Positions 1-8,875 are shown, counted from the stretch's first letter. The stretch is DNA of 64,000 bases from Pandoraea oxalativorans (GCF_000972785.3 NZ_CP011253.3:868001-932000); one strand, 5' to 3'. Notes: generated by a model from the letters alone, not told the origin. Numbers and translations: made by a program.

Positions 1-1106
1 TGCCGAGCAACCTCATGCTCGCTCGCATGGGGGCACGCAAGACGCTGTTGCGCATCATGACGCTCTGGGGTGCGGTCTCATGCGCGATGATGTTCGTGCG
101 CACCCCCACGGAGTTCTACGTCGCACGCATGCTGCTCGGTGCGGCAGAGGCGGGTTTCTTCCCCGGGCTGATTCTGTATCTCAGTTACTGGTTTCCGGCG
201 GAGCGGCGTGCGCGTGTGACGGCGTTGTCGTTTGTCGCGATTCCGATTGCGACGATGATCGGCGCGCCGACGTCGGGCTGGATCATGCGCAGCTTCCATC
301 AGATTCACGGACTCGCTGGCTGGCAGTGGATGTTCCTGCTCGAAGGCATTCCCGCGATCCTGCTCGGTGTCGTGGTGTTCTTTGCGCTGGAAGACCGTCC
401 GGAGCAGGCCAAATGGCTGAGCGACGACGAGAAAGCGCGGCTCACGAATGTGCTCGACGAGGAGCGTCGTCAAAAGGCGAGCAAGGGCGGTCATGGCCAC
501 GGAGGGACGCTGGCGGCGCTGGGCGACTGGCGCGTGTACGTGGCGGGGCTGGTGTCGTTCTGTGCCTATGTGCTGGCGAGCACCATCGCGTTCTTCGCGC
601 CGCTCGTGATTCAGTCCACTGGTGTGAAAGATCCGTTCCACGTCGGTCTGCTCTCGGCGATTCCGCCGGTGGTCGGCATCGTGTCGATGCTGATCGTGAG
701 CCGCCATTCGGACCGTCGGCGCGAGCGTCGCTGGCATGCGTCGGTGCCGTTGATGTTCGCGGCGGCGAGCCTCATGGTCATGCCGTACCTGTCGCATAAC
801 GTCGAGCTGGCCGTGGTCTTGCTGGCAGTCGCGACAGCGGGGCACCTTTCGAGTTTGTCCGTCTTCTGGACGATTCCGTCGACGTACCTCGCGCCCGCTA
901 GTGCGGCTGCCGGGATTGCGGTGGTGAGCAGCATCGGTGCGCTGGGCGGCTTGGTGGGGCCGAGCGTGATCGGCTACGTGAAGACGACGACGGGCAGCCT
1001 CGCGCTCGGCTTGCAGGTCGCCGGATGCTTCGTGCTGTTCGGCAGCATTCTGCTGCTCGTGGGGATTCCTGCGCGGCTGTTGCCCAAGGGTGTTTCCCGT
1101 AAGTGA
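1..1106 (+). CDS. MFS transporter, anion:cation symporter type (5' partial)
   Basis: The reading frame is open from base 3 and gives PSNLMLARMGARK before the first in-window ATG at base 15, so the gene starts upstream of the window. The visible part lacks the first transmembrane helix or two of a 12-helix major facilitator. It keeps the helix 2-3 loop (LARMGARK), the long acidic central loop rich in Asp, Glu and Lys near residues 130-160, and a second bundle of six hydrophobic helices. The overall pattern is that of the ACS (phthalate/hexuronate/tartrate-like) branch of inner-membrane proton-coupled carboxylate importers. The substrate cannot be read from the sequence. The following MarR gene lies 132 bases downstream on the same strand. 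Confidence 0.85.
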   Translation, partial: PSNLMLARMGARKTLLRIMTLWGAVSCAMMFVRTPTEFYVARMLLGAAEAGFFPGLILYLSYWFPAERRARVTALSFVAIPIATMIGAPTSGWIMRSFHQIHGLAGWQWMFLLEGIPAILLGVVVFFALEDRPEQAKWLSDDEKARLTNVLDEERRQKASKGGHGHGGTLAALGDWRVYVAGLVSFCAYVLASTIAFFAPLVIQSTGVKDPFHVGLLSAIPPVVGIVSMLIVSRHSDRRRERRWHASVPLMFAAASLMVMPYLSHNVELAVVLLAVATAGHLSSLSVFWTIPSTYLAPASAAAGIAVVSSIGALGGLVGPSVIGYVKTTTGSLALGLQVAGCFVLFGSILLLVGIPARLLPKGVSRK

Positions 1107-1238
1107 GGGCATCCGTGGTTGCGCGCCCGAGACGGAGTGCAGTCCGTGCGGAATCAAGGCATGTGCGGGTTTGACCGGGCACTGGCGAGGCGATAGCATG
1201 ACGCCATTCCATTGCCCGCCTACCGGCTGATTCGTCAC

Positions 1239-1754
1239 ATGCCCAAGCCCAACCCCTCGCGCTCGCCCGAACCGGCGAGCGCGGCACCGTCCGACTTGCG
1301 GCAGCTCACGTCGTTTCAACTGCGCCAACTGACGAACATCTACACGAAGGGTTCGTCCAGCGTGTACGAGCGCAACTTCGGTCTGACGCTCAACGAATGG
1401 CGCTCCATCGCGTTGCTGCACAGCAGCGACGGCATGTCGCTCAACCGGCTTGCCGAGCAGGCACAGTTCGACCGGGGGCTGATGAGCCGTACGGTGACCG
1501 CGCTCGAAGCGCGTGGCATTCTCCAACGCAGCACCGACAGCGCCGACGCGCGCGGTGTCGTCATCTCGCTCACGGCCCAAGGCCGCGATCTCGTGAAGCA
1601 GGTGTTTCCCGTCGCCGAAGAACTCAACGACCGTCTGTTGTCCGTACTCACGCGCGCAGAGCGCGATGCGTTGCCCAAGATACTTGACAAGCTCACGTAT
1701 CAGGCGAGGATCATGCTGGAGCAGGAGCGGGAAGAGGCCGGTGAGGGGCTCTGA
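1239..1754 (+). CDS. MarR family transcriptional regulator
   Basis: A 171-residue winged-helix regulator. The N-terminal 30 residues are Pro/Ser-rich linker, followed by a dimerisation helix, a helix-turn-helix (LNRLAEQAQFDRGLMSRTVTALEARGIL), and a wing with the MarR-type DSADARGVVISLTAQGRDL. I chose the ATG at 1239 over an upstream in-frame TTG at 1212 because the extra residues have no family counterpart. MarR proteins usually repress adjacent genes and are released by small aromatic or oxidised ligands. The next gene is a nitronate monooxygenase 105 bases downstream, whose promoter carries a perfect 19-base palindrome. Control of that gene is an inference from position. Confidence 0.85.
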   Translation: MPKPNPSRSPEPASAAPSDLRQLTSFQLRQLTNIYTKGSSSVYERNFGLTLNEWRSIALLHSSDGMSLNRLAEQAQFDRGLMSRTVTALEARGILQRSTDSADARGVVISLTAQGRDLVKQVFPVAEELNDRLLSVLTRAERDALPKILDKLTYQARIMLEQEREEAGEGL

Positions 1755-1782
1755 CTGAGTTGTTGGTTTTGCGGTAAATTAT

Positions 1783-1811
1783 TTGACAATGAATCATATG
1801 TACCTTAGATT
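1783..1811 (+). promoter_or_regulatory. Candidate sigma-70 promoter for nitronate monooxygenase
   Basis: TTGACA at 1783-1788 matches the -35 consensus exactly. After 17 bases comes TAGATT at 1806-1811, which matches four of six -10 positions. The start codon is at 1860. The downstream palindrome overlaps the -10 box, a classic repression geometry. Confidence 0.5.
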
Positions 1812-1827
1812 GACGAGCATCGTCAAT
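1809..1827. promoter_or_regulatory. 19-bp palindromic operator (probable MarR site)
   Basis: ATTGACGA-GCA-TCGTCAAT is a perfect inverted repeat with 8-base arms and a 3-base centre. It overlaps the end of the candidate -10 box and lies 32 bases before the nitronate monooxygenase start. Size and AT-containing arms are typical of MarR-family operators, and a marR gene is directly upstream. Binding is inferred. Confidence 0.55.
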
Positions 1828-1859
1828 GCGCGTCTGCGCGGTATTTCGAGGGACTTTTC

Positions 1860-2804
1860 ATGCTTCAGACCCGCCTCACTCGGCTGTTGAATATCAAATA
1901 TCCCATCATCCAGGCCGGGATGAGCTGGGCGTCGTCCAACGCGGCGTTGCCGATTGCCGTCTCGAATGCGGGCGGGCTGGGCGTGATCGCTGCCGGACCG
2001 ATGTATCTCGATGCCTTTCGCGACACTGTGCGCGAAGTGAAAGCCGCCACCGGTGGCGCTTTCGCCGTCAACATCCCTTTGTATCGCCCGCAGGCCGAGC
2101 AGTTTCTCGACGTCATCGATGAGGAAGGCGTGCCGGTGGTGATCGCGTCGCAAGGCGCCCCGAAAGCGCATCTCGAACGCTTCCAGTCGCGCGGCGTTCG
2201 CTGGATTCACGTGGTCTCGACGATGCCGCACGCACGTAAGGCAGCGGATGCGGGCGTGGATGCCCTTGTCGTCGTGGGCGCAGAGGCGGGCGGGCATCCC
2301 CCTGTGAACGGCGTGAGCACGCTCGTAGCCGTACGGCGTGCGGTCGTCGAATTCGACCTGCCGATCGTCGCGGGCGGTGGCGTGGCAGATGGCTATGGCG
2401 TGGCCGCGCTGCTGGCGCTCGGTGCCGATGCCGTGCAGCTTGGCACGCGGTTTCTTGCGACGCGCGAGGCGGGCGTGCATGAGAACTACAAGCGCGCGGT
2501 ACTCGATACCGATATAGACGGTACGACGCTCGTCGGCGTGCGGGGGCTACCCGTTCGCATGACGCGTAATCAATTCGCCGAGCGCGTATTGCTGGCCGAC
2601 AAGGAAGCGCCGGACGCCGCTGCGTACGACGCACTGTTCAAGTCCAGCTCGCTCAAACAGGCGGCGCTCGATGGCGATGTCGCGTGGGGCAAGGTCGAAC
2701 TCGGCCAATCGGCCGGATTGATCGGCGATTTGCCCGCAGCGGCAGACGTCATGGCGCGTCTGGTGGAGGAGTGCGAGCGCGCGGCACGGCGGTTGGCCGG
2801 ATAA
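1860..2804 (+). CDS. Nitronate monooxygenase (2-nitropropane dioxygenase family)
   Basis: A 314-residue FMN-dependent TIM-barrel protein of the NMO family, which oxidises alkyl nitronates such as propionate-3-nitronate to aldehydes or ketones and nitrite. Family marks: N-terminal PIIQAGMSW, VSNAGGLGVI near residues 35-43, the AEAGGHP segment at 141-147 carrying the conserved histidine, the phosphate-binding AGGGVADG at 171-178, and LGTRF at 194-198. Length is normal. It follows a marR gene and has its own promoter and palindrome. A role in detoxifying nitro compounds is family knowledge; the physiological substrate is not visible. Confidence 0.88.
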   Translation: MLQTRLTRLLNIKYPIIQAGMSWASSNAALPIAVSNAGGLGVIAAGPMYLDAFRDTVREVKAATGGAFAVNIPLYRPQAEQFLDVIDEEGVPVVIASQGAPKAHLERFQSRGVRWIHVVSTMPHARKAADAGVDALVVVGAEAGGHPPVNGVSTLVAVRRAVVEFDLPIVAGGGVADGYGVAALLALGADAVQLGTRFLATREAGVHENYKRAVLDTDIDGTTLVGVRGLPVRMTRNQFAERVLLADKEAPDAAAYDALFKSSSLKQAALDGDVAWGKVELGQSAGLIGDLPAAADVMARLVEECERAARRLAG

Positions 2805-2852
2805 GCGTGCGCCGGTTCGCTCATGGCGGGCAACGACGGCGCGACACGCTTC

Positions 2853-2920
2853 ACACCGACGTTTCCGAATCGGTGTAGCGGGCGGATCGCGTGCGTACGA
2901 TGCAGCACGTTTCGTATAAT
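2853..2920 (+). promoter_or_regulatory. Hairpin and -10-like element before yddG
   Basis: ACACCGA (2853-2859) and TCGGTGT (2870-2876) form a 7-bp hairpin with a 10-base loop but no following T-run, so it is a weak terminator candidate. TATAAT at 2915-2920, 41 bases before the exporter start, is a perfect -10 hexamer. No convincing -35 hexamer is present at 16-18 bases. Confidence 0.35.
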
Positions 2921-2961
2921 CCTGCGCTGGCCACTCACCCTTCATCGACGCAGGAAACCGC

Positions 2962-3870
2962 ATGAACAGCAGGAACAAGGCGACACTCATTGGGCTGAGC
3001 GCAGTAGTGCTCTGGGCGTCGATTGTGGCGCTGATTCGCGGCGTGAGCGAAAGCCTCGGCGCGACCGGCGGTGCGGCGGCGATTTACTCGGTGGCGTCGC
3101 TGTTCCTCGTGCTGACGGTCGGCTTTCCGAAGCTCAGCACGTTCCCGCGTCGTTATCTGGTGTGGGGCGGCTTGCTCTTCGTCGCCTATGAACTGTGTCT
3201 GTCGCTGTCTATCGGCTACGCGAATACGGCGCGTCAGGCGATTGAAGTCGGTATGGTGAATTACCTATGGCCGACGTTCACCCTCGTTTCGGCCATCCTC
3301 TTCAACAAGCAGCGCGCGAACTGGCTGGTGGTGCCCGGTTTTGTGTTGTCGATGCTCGGCATCTGCTGGGTGCTCGGCGGCGATCAGGGACTCGATCTGC
3401 CCGGCATGCTCGTCAACATTGCCGATAACCCGTTGAGCTACGGACTGGCCTTCGTCGGCGCGATTATCTGGGCGGGGTATTGCACGGTGACGGCGCGAAT
3501 CGCCGAGGGCAAGAATGGCGTGACGCCGTTCTTCATGCTCGTGGCCGTCGCGCTCTGGATCAAGTATTTCGCCGGTGGCGGTGGTGCGATGTCGCTCGAC
3601 CTGCACTCAGGCGTTTATCTCGTGCTGGCCGCCGCCGCGATGGGCTTCGGTTATGCGGCGTGGAACGTAGGCATCCTGCGCGGCAATGTGACGATCCTCG
3701 TCGGCGCGTCGTATTTCATTCCCGTCTTGTCCGCAGCGCTCGCTGCACTGCTGCTGCACACGCCGTTGTCCGCGCCCTTCTGGCAGGGCGCGTGCATGGT
3801 CTGCGGCGGGTCGATCCTCTGCTGGCGGGCGACGCGCGCAGGGAAGGCGCGCATCGCCACGGCGTCATGA
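2962..3870 (+). CDS. yddG: YddG-type aromatic amino acid exporter (DMT superfamily)
   Basis: A 302-residue integral membrane protein with about ten hydrophobic helices in two EamA-type repeats. The N-terminal segment (KATLIGLSAVVLWASIVALIRGVSE) and the NYLWPTFTLV motif near residue 95 are characteristic of the YddG subgroup, which exports aromatic amino acids and some other metabolites across the inner membrane. The start is the ATG after AGGAAACCGC. It ends 44 bases before the convergent old yellow enzyme gene. The subgroup assignment is fairly firm; the substrate is by homology. Confidence 0.82.
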   Translation: MNSRNKATLIGLSAVVLWASIVALIRGVSESLGATGGAAAIYSVASLFLVLTVGFPKLSTFPRRYLVWGGLLFVAYELCLSLSIGYANTARQAIEVGMVNYLWPTFTLVSAILFNKQRANWLVVPGFVLSMLGICWVLGGDQGLDLPGMLVNIADNPLSYGLAFVGAIIWAGYCTVTARIAEGKNGVTPFFMLVAVALWIKYFAGGGGAMSLDLHSGVYLVLAAAAMGFGYAAWNVGILRGNVTILVGASYFIPVLSAALAALLLHTPLSAPFWQGACMVCGGSILCWRATRAGKARIATAS

Positions 3871-3914
3871 AATCCGCTGGTCTGCCCGTTCGCTAGTTCG
3901 CGCAGACAGCGTCT

Positions 3915-5030
3915 TCAGGCGGCCGCTTTGACCATCGTCGGATAGTCTGTCAGGCCGCGTGCACCGCCACCGAACAGCGTGTCGCGATGATGCAAGGCCA
4001 GCGGCGCACCGACGCGCAGGCGCTCCGTGAGGTCCGGATTCGCCACGAACGGACGGCCGAAGCCAATGAGGTCGGCCCATCCTTCCGAGACGGCTTCGCG
4101 TGCGCGCTGCGCCGTGTAGCCGCCGGCGTAAATCAGCACGCCGGGGTATACCGCGCGCAACTTCAGCTTGAACTCGACAGGCATCTCCGGCGCGTCGTCC
4201 CAGTCCGCTTCTGCAATGTGGATGTAGCCGACGCCCAGCTCACCCAACAACTTCGCTGCGGCGAGATAAGTCGTTTCCGGATCGGCGTCGACGCAGCCGT
4301 TAAGCGTGGTCAGCGGCGCGAGACGGATGCCGACGCGCTTCGCATCGCCCACGCCCTCGATCAGTGCTTCGGTCACTTCGCGCAGGAAGCGCAGACGGTT
4401 GTCCAGCGAGCCGCCGTAGGCGTCAGTCCGCGTGTTGGCGTTCGAGTCGATGAACTGGTTCACGAGATAGCCGTTGGCACCGTGCAGTTCCACGCCATCG
4501 AAGCCCGCTTCGATGGCGTTGCGGGCCGCCGCGCGGTACTGATCGACGATCTCGCCGATCTCCTTGATGCTCAGCGCGCGCGGTGCCGATGCCTGCACGA
4601 AGCCGGGCGTCGCGCCGTCTTCGCCAGCGATGAAGACGTTCACGCCTTCGGCCTGAATCGGCGACGAGGAGACGGGCTGACGACCACCGAGCAGGCTCGT
4701 GTGGCTCAGTCGGCCCACATGCCATAGCTGCGCGAAGATGTGTCCGCCAGCGGCATGCACGGCCTCGGTCACGGTGCGCCAACCGGCGACCTGTGCGGGC
4801 GAATGAATGCCTGGCGTCCACGCATAGCCTTTGCCGAGCGGCGCGATGTACGTGCCTTCGCTGACGATCAGACCGGCACCGGCGCGTTGCGCGTAGTACT
4901 CGGCCATCAGGGTGTTGGGGACGTCGCCGGGCTGGCTCGCACGCGAGCGGGTCATCGGCGGCATCACGATACGGTTCGGCAGCGTGATCGCGCCGAGTTG
5001 CAGCGGTTGAAACAGAGGATCCTGAGTCAT
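3915..5030 (-). CDS. Alkene reductase, old yellow enzyme family (NemA-like)
   Basis: A 371-residue FMN-dependent NAD(P)H oxidoreductase that reduces activated C=C bonds, nitro-esters or N-ethylmaleimide. Visible marks: PPMTRSRA at residues 24-31, ELHGANGYLVNQFID in the middle of the barrel, the TDAYGGSLDNRLRF segment and the C-terminal GFGRPFVANPDL FMN-phosphate motif. The start is the ATG at 5030 (MTQDPLFQPLQLG), which aligns with family N-termini; the open frame runs 31 codons further without support. It is transcribed after the aldo-keto reductase gene with an 80-base gap, probably as one operon of NADPH-linked carbonyl/ene reductases. Confidence 0.92.
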   Translation of the reverse strand: MTQDPLFQPLQLGAITLPNRIVMPPMTRSRASQPGDVPNTLMAEYYAQRAGAGLIVSEGTYIAPLGKGYAWTPGIHSPAQVAGWRTVTEAVHAAGGHIFAQLWHVGRLSHTSLLGGRQPVSSSPIQAEGVNVFIAGEDGATPGFVQASAPRALSIKEIGEIVDQYRAAARNAIEAGFDGVELHGANGYLVNQFIDSNANTRTDAYGGSLDNRLRFLREVTEALIEGVGDAKRVGIRLAPLTTLNGCVDADPETTYLAAAKLLGELGVGYIHIAEADWDDAPEMPVEFKLKLRAVYPGVLIYAGGYTAQRAREAVSEGWADLIGFGRPFVANPDLTERLRVGAPLALHHRDTLFGGGARGLTDYPTMVKAAA

Positions 5031-5110
5031 GATGAATGCTGTGTTGTCGTCGCGGTGCTCGGGCCGCGACGTGAGGGTTCGATAGCTGTGGACAGGGATG
5101 ACCGGAACGA

Positions 5111-5920
5111 TCAGTCGTCCCACTTGGCGGCGAGTCCGTCCGGGCTGACTTCGCGGCCGTTGCGCTCGAGCGCGGCGATCTGCGCCATGTCGTCGTCCGT
5201 CAGACGCAGCGTTTGCGCCAGCAGATTGCTCGCCAGATTTTCACGCTTGGTCGACGACGGAATCACCGAGAAGCCGCGTTGCAGCGCCCAGGCGAGTACC
5301 ACTTGTGCGGGCGTGGCCTGATGTCGTTGCGCGATCTTGCCGATGACGGCGTCGCCCAGCACCTTGCCGTATGCGAGCGTCATGTACGACGTGACGTGAA
5401 TACCTTGTTCTTCAAGGAAGCCCACGAGCTTCGGATTTTGCAGATACGGGCTCAATTCGATCTGGTTCGTCGCGATGGCGTCTTTGCCCACGGCGGCCAT
5501 CGCCTGCTTCGTCAACTCGATGTTGAAGTTCGAGATACCGATCTGACGCGTCAAGCCCTTGGCCTTCGCGTCGGCCAGCGCCGTCATGAACTCTTCGAGC
5601 GACACGCCATTGTCCGGCGCGGGCCAGTGGATCAGCGTAAGGTCGACGTAGTCGGTGCGCAGCTTCGTGAGGCTTTCTTCGAGGCTGGCGGCGAGCTTGC
5701 CCTTGGCATAGTTCTCCACCCAGATTTTCGTGGTGAGGAACAGATCGTCGCGGGCGACGCCGGACTCGGCAATCGCCTGACCGACTTCGGCTTCGTTACC
5801 ATAAATCTGCGCGGTGTCGATGGCGCGGTAGCCGAGTTCAAGGCCGGTACGAACGGAATCGATGACAACCTGGTCCTTGAGGCGGAACGTGCCGAGACCG
5901 AAAGCGGGAATGTGGCTCAT
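5111..5920 (-). CDS. dkgB: Aldo/keto reductase, DkgB-like
   Basis: A 269-residue NADPH-dependent reductase of the AKR superfamily resembling 2,5-diketo-D-gluconate reductase B, which also reduces methylglyoxal and other aldehydes. The catalytic residues are in place: Asp35 and Tyr40 in [11 protein letters not shown], Lys in LTTKIWVEN and His in LTLIHWPAP. The C-terminal [13 protein letters not shown] is the NADPH adenine-phosphate loop. The ATG at 5920 is preferred to the in-frame ATG six codons upstream because AAGGAG lies at ideal spacing before it. It heads the gene pair with the downstream alkene reductase. In-vivo substrate unknown. Confidence 0.88.
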   Translation of the reverse strand: MSHIPAFGLGTFRLKDQVVIDSVRTGLELGYRAIDTAQIYGNEAEVGQAIAESGVARDDLFLTTKIWVENYAKGKLAASLEESLTKLRTDYVDLTLIHWPAPDNGVSLEEFMTALADAKAKGLTRQIGISNFNIELTKQAMAAVGKDAIATNQIELSPYLQNPKLVGFLEEQGIHVTSYMTLAYGKVLGDAVIGKIAQRHQATPAQVVLAWALQRGFSVIPSSTKRENLASNLLAQTLRLTDDDMAQIAALERNGREVSPDGLAAKWDD

Positions 5921-6070
5921 CGTGAGCTCCTTAATCAATTGGGTGACAAAAAACGTGCTGCTGTGTGTCGTGACGTGTTGCGATGAGGACCATTCTGGCG
6001 GCGTCGACTGATGAGATAAACGCCGTCAGAGGTCAATCATTTTTGAATCTGAATCAATGATCGGGAGCAC

Positions 6071-7276
6071 TCAGTTGCCGACGGTCTGCATCGGCGTCCG
6101 GTGCACGGCCATCTGCAGCAGCACCAGCAACAGACCCGATCCGGCAATCAGCGCGCCGACGATGGGCACGGCGGTGTAGCCATAGCCGGCGGAAATCACG
6201 GCACCACCGGCGGCGGCCCCCACGGCATTACCGAGGTTGAAGGCGCCGACGTTGACCGACGACGCGAGTCCCGGCGCTTCGGAGGCGGCGCGCATCACCC
6301 GCATTTGCAGCGGCGGCACGAGGGCGAACGTTGCAATCCCCCAGACCACGACCGCGAGGGCGGTGCCGATATGCGTGCGGGCCAGAATCGGGAAGGCGAG
6401 CATGACGGCGACGAGCAGCACCAGAAAAACGATCAGGCTGGTGTTGATCGAGCGGTCCGCGAGCTTGCCGCCCGCAATGTTGCCGACCGAGAAGCCGACG
6501 CCCACCAGCACGAGCATCGCAGTCACGAAGCCGGGCGATGCGCCAGTGATGGTTTGCAGCGTCGGTGCGATGTACGTGTACAGGGTGAACATCGCGCCCG
6601 CACCGAGCACGGTCGTCGCCATCGCCATCAGCACGACCGGGCGTGTCAGCACCGACAACTCGCGGCGGATATCCGGCATGCGTCCGGCGTCTCCCTTGGG
6701 CAGTGCGAAGCGCAGCGTGAGCATGGTGATCAGGCCGAGCCCGGCCGTAGCGGCGAACGACATGCGCCAGCCGATGGTCTGGCCCAGCCATGTGGCGGCA
6801 GGCACCCCGCCGATATTCGCAATCGTCAGCCCCATGAACATCGTGGCGACGGCGCTGGCCTGCTTCTCTCGCGGCACCACGCTGGCAGCGACGATGGAAC
6901 CCAGCCCGAAGAACGCGCCGTGGTTCAGGCTCGTCACCAGACGGGCGAGCAGCAGCGTCGTGTAGTTCGCCGAGATGGCCGAGAGCAGGTTGCCGATGGT
7001 GAAGATGGCCATCAGCGCGATCAGTGCCGTGCGGCGCGACCAGCGCGACATGATGAGCGTCACGATGGGGGCGCCGATCATCACGCCGAGGGCGTAAGTC
7101 GTAATCAGCATGCCCGCCGTCGGGATCGAGACGTGCACGCCCTCGGCAATGACAGGGAGCAGACCCATCGGCGAAAACTCCGTCGTGCCGATGCTGAACG
7201 CGCCGATGGCCAGGGCCAGGAGCGACAACGTGGCATGCGCCGACGATGTCGAGGTTTGGGGGGAGGACTGGTTCAT
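6071..7276 (-). CDS. MFS transporter, DHA1 family (AraJ/YdhP-like)
   Basis: A 401-residue major facilitator with twelve hydrophobic helices. The start (ALAIGAFSIGTTEFSPMGLLPVIAEGVHVSIPTAGMLITTYALGVMIGAPI) is the signature of the sugar-efflux/arabinose-efflux branch of DHA1 proton antiporters, and the motif after helix 2 (SRWSRRTAL) is the modified helix 2-3 loop seen there. The gene is divergent from a LysR regulator at 7379 with a 102-base shared promoter region carrying a 15-base palindrome, so it is the likely regulatory target. Substrate is not predictable. Confidence 0.88.
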   Translation of the reverse strand: MNQSSPQTSTSSAHATLSLLALAIGAFSIGTTEFSPMGLLPVIAEGVHVSIPTAGMLITTYALGVMIGAPIVTLIMSRWSRRTALIALMAIFTIGNLLSAISANYTTLLLARLVTSLNHGAFFGLGSIVAASVVPREKQASAVATMFMGLTIANIGGVPAATWLGQTIGWRMSFAATAGLGLITMLTLRFALPKGDAGRMPDIRRELSVLTRPVVLMAMATTVLGAGAMFTLYTYIAPTLQTITGASPGFVTAMLVLVGVGFSVGNIAGGKLADRSINTSLIVFLVLLVAVMLAFPILARTHIGTALAVVVWGIATFALVPPLQMRVMRAASEAPGLASSVNVGAFNLGNAVGAAAGGAVISAGYGYTAVPIVGALIAGSGLLLVLLQMAVHRTPMQTVGN

Positions 7277-7361
7277 GACGGGAATTCCCGGGTCGGTGAA
7301 GTTGAACGGCAGTCTGCGCTCTTTACTTTTGCGGAAAAAGTAGCCTATAAACGAAATTATT

Positions 7362-7376
7362 TTGATTTCAAATCAA
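7362..7376. promoter_or_regulatory. LysR-type palindrome in divergent MFS/LysR promoter
   Basis: TTGATTT-C-AAATCAA is a perfect 7-base inverted repeat ending two bases before the LysR start codon. It fits the T-N11-A dyad bound by LysR-family proteins. TATAAA at 7346-7351 is a possible -10 for the lysR transcript, which would place the site downstream of its start point and suggest autorepression (inference). Confidence 0.5.
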
Positions 7377-7378
7377 CA

Positions 7379-8305
7379 ATGAAAATCACGCTCGACGAAC
7401 TGCAAGCCTTTGTGGCCGTGGTGGATACCGGGTCGATCACGGCGGCGGCCCAGCAGCTGGACCTGACGGTGTCGGCCACGAGCCGGACATTGGGGCGGCT
7501 CGAAGAGAAGCTGAAGACGACGCTGCTGCGCCGCACGACCCGGCGGCTGGAACTGACGGAGGAGGGCAAAGCGTTCTTGCTGAATGCGCGCGCCATCATC
7601 GACTCGGTCGAAAGCGCGGAAGAACAGATGGTCACGCGACGCGAAAAACCGTCCGGCCGCCTGCGTGTCGATGCCGCAACGCCGTTCATGTTGCACGTGA
7701 TCGTGCCGCTAGTGCCGGGCTATCGTGAGCGCTATCCCGAGGTGGAGCTTGAACTCAACAGCAACGAAGGTTTCATCGATCTGCTGGAGCGCCGCACCGA
7801 CGTGGCTATCCGGATCGGCCGACTGAAGGATTCGACACTGCATAGCCGACTCATCGGCAACAGCCGTACGCGCATGTTCGCGAGCCCGGCCTATCTGGAA
7901 AAGCACGGACATCCGCGCAGGGTGGAGGATCTGGCAAAGCACACGCTGCTGGGCTTCTCGCAACCGGAGTCGCTGAACGTGTGGCCGATTCTCGGCGCAG
8001 ACGGTGAGCCGTACCGGATCGTGCCGGATGTGATGTCGTCGAGCGGCGAGACGCTTCGGCAACTCGCGCTGGAAGGGACAGGCATCGTGTGTCTGTCCGA
8101 TTTCATGACGGTGCGTGACTGTGAGGCGGGCCGTCTCGCGCCGGTGCTGGCGCGTCAGGCGCAGGACGTGCGTCAGCCGATTCACGCCGTGTACTACCGC
8201 AACACGGCGATCTCGGCGCGCATCGCGTCGTTCGTCGATTATTTGGTGGCGGAGCTTCGCGCGCAGATGGCGACCGGGCAAGCGAAGGGATGGGTGGCAC
8301 GGTAG
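7379..8305 (+). CDS. LysR family transcriptional regulator
   Basis: A 308-residue LTTR. The N-terminal winged helix MKITLDELQAFVAVVDTGSITAAAQQL continues with the recognition helix (SATSRTLGRLEEKL) and the linker helix; the C-terminal periplasmic-binding-like domain runs from about residue 90. The ATG at 7379 is clearly the start because it begins the canonical HTH, although the frame is open far upstream antisense to the MFS gene. Divergent arrangement and the palindrome immediately before the start suggest control of the MFS exporter, possibly also of the reductase pair. The inducer is unknown. Confidence 0.9.
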   Translation: MKITLDELQAFVAVVDTGSITAAAQQLDLTVSATSRTLGRLEEKLKTTLLRRTTRRLELTEEGKAFLLNARAIIDSVESAEEQMVTRREKPSGRLRVDAATPFMLHVIVPLVPGYRERYPEVELELNSNEGFIDLLERRTDVAIRIGRLKDSTLHSRLIGNSRTRMFASPAYLEKHGHPRRVEDLAKHTLLGFSQPESLNVWPILGADGEPYRIVPDVMSSSGETLRQLALEGTGIVCLSDFMTVRDCEAGRLAPVLARQAQDVRQPIHAVYYRNTAISARIASFVDYLVAELRAQMATGQAKGWVAR

Positions 8306-8330
8306 CGCATGGCATGTGCGCGACGTGTCT

Positions 8331-8349
8331 TGTCCCGGAAGTTCCGACA
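8331..8349. promoter_or_regulatory. Near-perfect 19-bp inverted repeat
   Basis: TGTCCCGGAA and TTCCGACA frame a 19-base palindrome around a single G, with one mismatched pair; the inner CGGAA-G-TTCCG is perfect. It lies 26 bases after the LysR stop and 68 before the acetyltransferase start. No T-run follows, so an operator is as likely as a terminator. Confidence 0.3.
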
Positions 8350-8416
8350 GTTCTTGTCACTGGTCCGCCGCAACCCCGGTGGATAGAGTCTTCGGTGAAC
8401 CACTGTCAGAGAGATC

Positions 8417-8875
8417 ATGAATACGTTGCTTACTTTCAAATTCCTGGAGACGCCCGGCGCGGTGCACGCGGCCTATCCCGTCATGAAGGAACTCCGCCCG
8501 CACCTGGCGAGCGCCGAGGCTTTCGTCGAGCAGGTGGAGGCTCAGCGAAAGGCGTCTTACCGGCTGTTGGGCGTGTTCGACGGCGAACGCCTGCTGGGCC
8601 TTGCGGGCTACCGTCACATGACGAACCTGCTGTACGGCCATTTCGTCTATGTCGACGATCTTGTCGTGGCTGCCGACAACAAGCGGGGCGGCGCAGGGTC
8701 GCAGTTGCTGAACGAAGTCAGGGCGATTGCCCGCGAGGCGGGATGTGCCCACTTCGTGCTGGATACCGGGCTGCATATGGCGCTCGCGCAACGATTCTAT
8801 TTCCGAAACGGCCTGCTCGCGAAGGGCATGCACTTCGTGGAACCGTTGACGACTTCGCACGAGGCGACCCGATGA
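8417..8875 (+). CDS. GNAT family N-acetyltransferase
   Basis: A 152-residue GCN5-related acetyltransferase. Beta strands around LLGVFDGERLLGLAGYRHM and FVYVDDLVVAADNKRGGAGSQLL contain the acetyl-CoA pyrophosphate loop (Q/RxxGxG/A-like KRGGAG near residues 93-98). The C-terminal part (HFVLDTGLHMALAQRFYFRNGL) is the usual catalytic strand and helix. The acceptor is unknown. Its stop overlaps the next gene's start in an ATGA arrangement, implying co-transcription and translational coupling with the flavodoxin-fold protein. Confidence 0.87.
   Translation: MNTLLTFKFLETPGAVHAAYPVMKELRPHLASAEAFVEQVEAQRKASYRLLGVFDGERLLGLAGYRHMTNLLYGHFVYVDDLVVAADNKRGGAGSQLLNEVRAIAREAGCAHFVLDTGLHMALAQRFYFRNGLLAKGMHFVEPLTTSHEATR

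Noticed and set aside
6101..7378. A plus-strand open frame continuous with the LysR gene
   Set aside because: It is antisense to the MFS transporter and of low-complexity Arg/His/Asp/Gly type; the LysR family begins at 7379.
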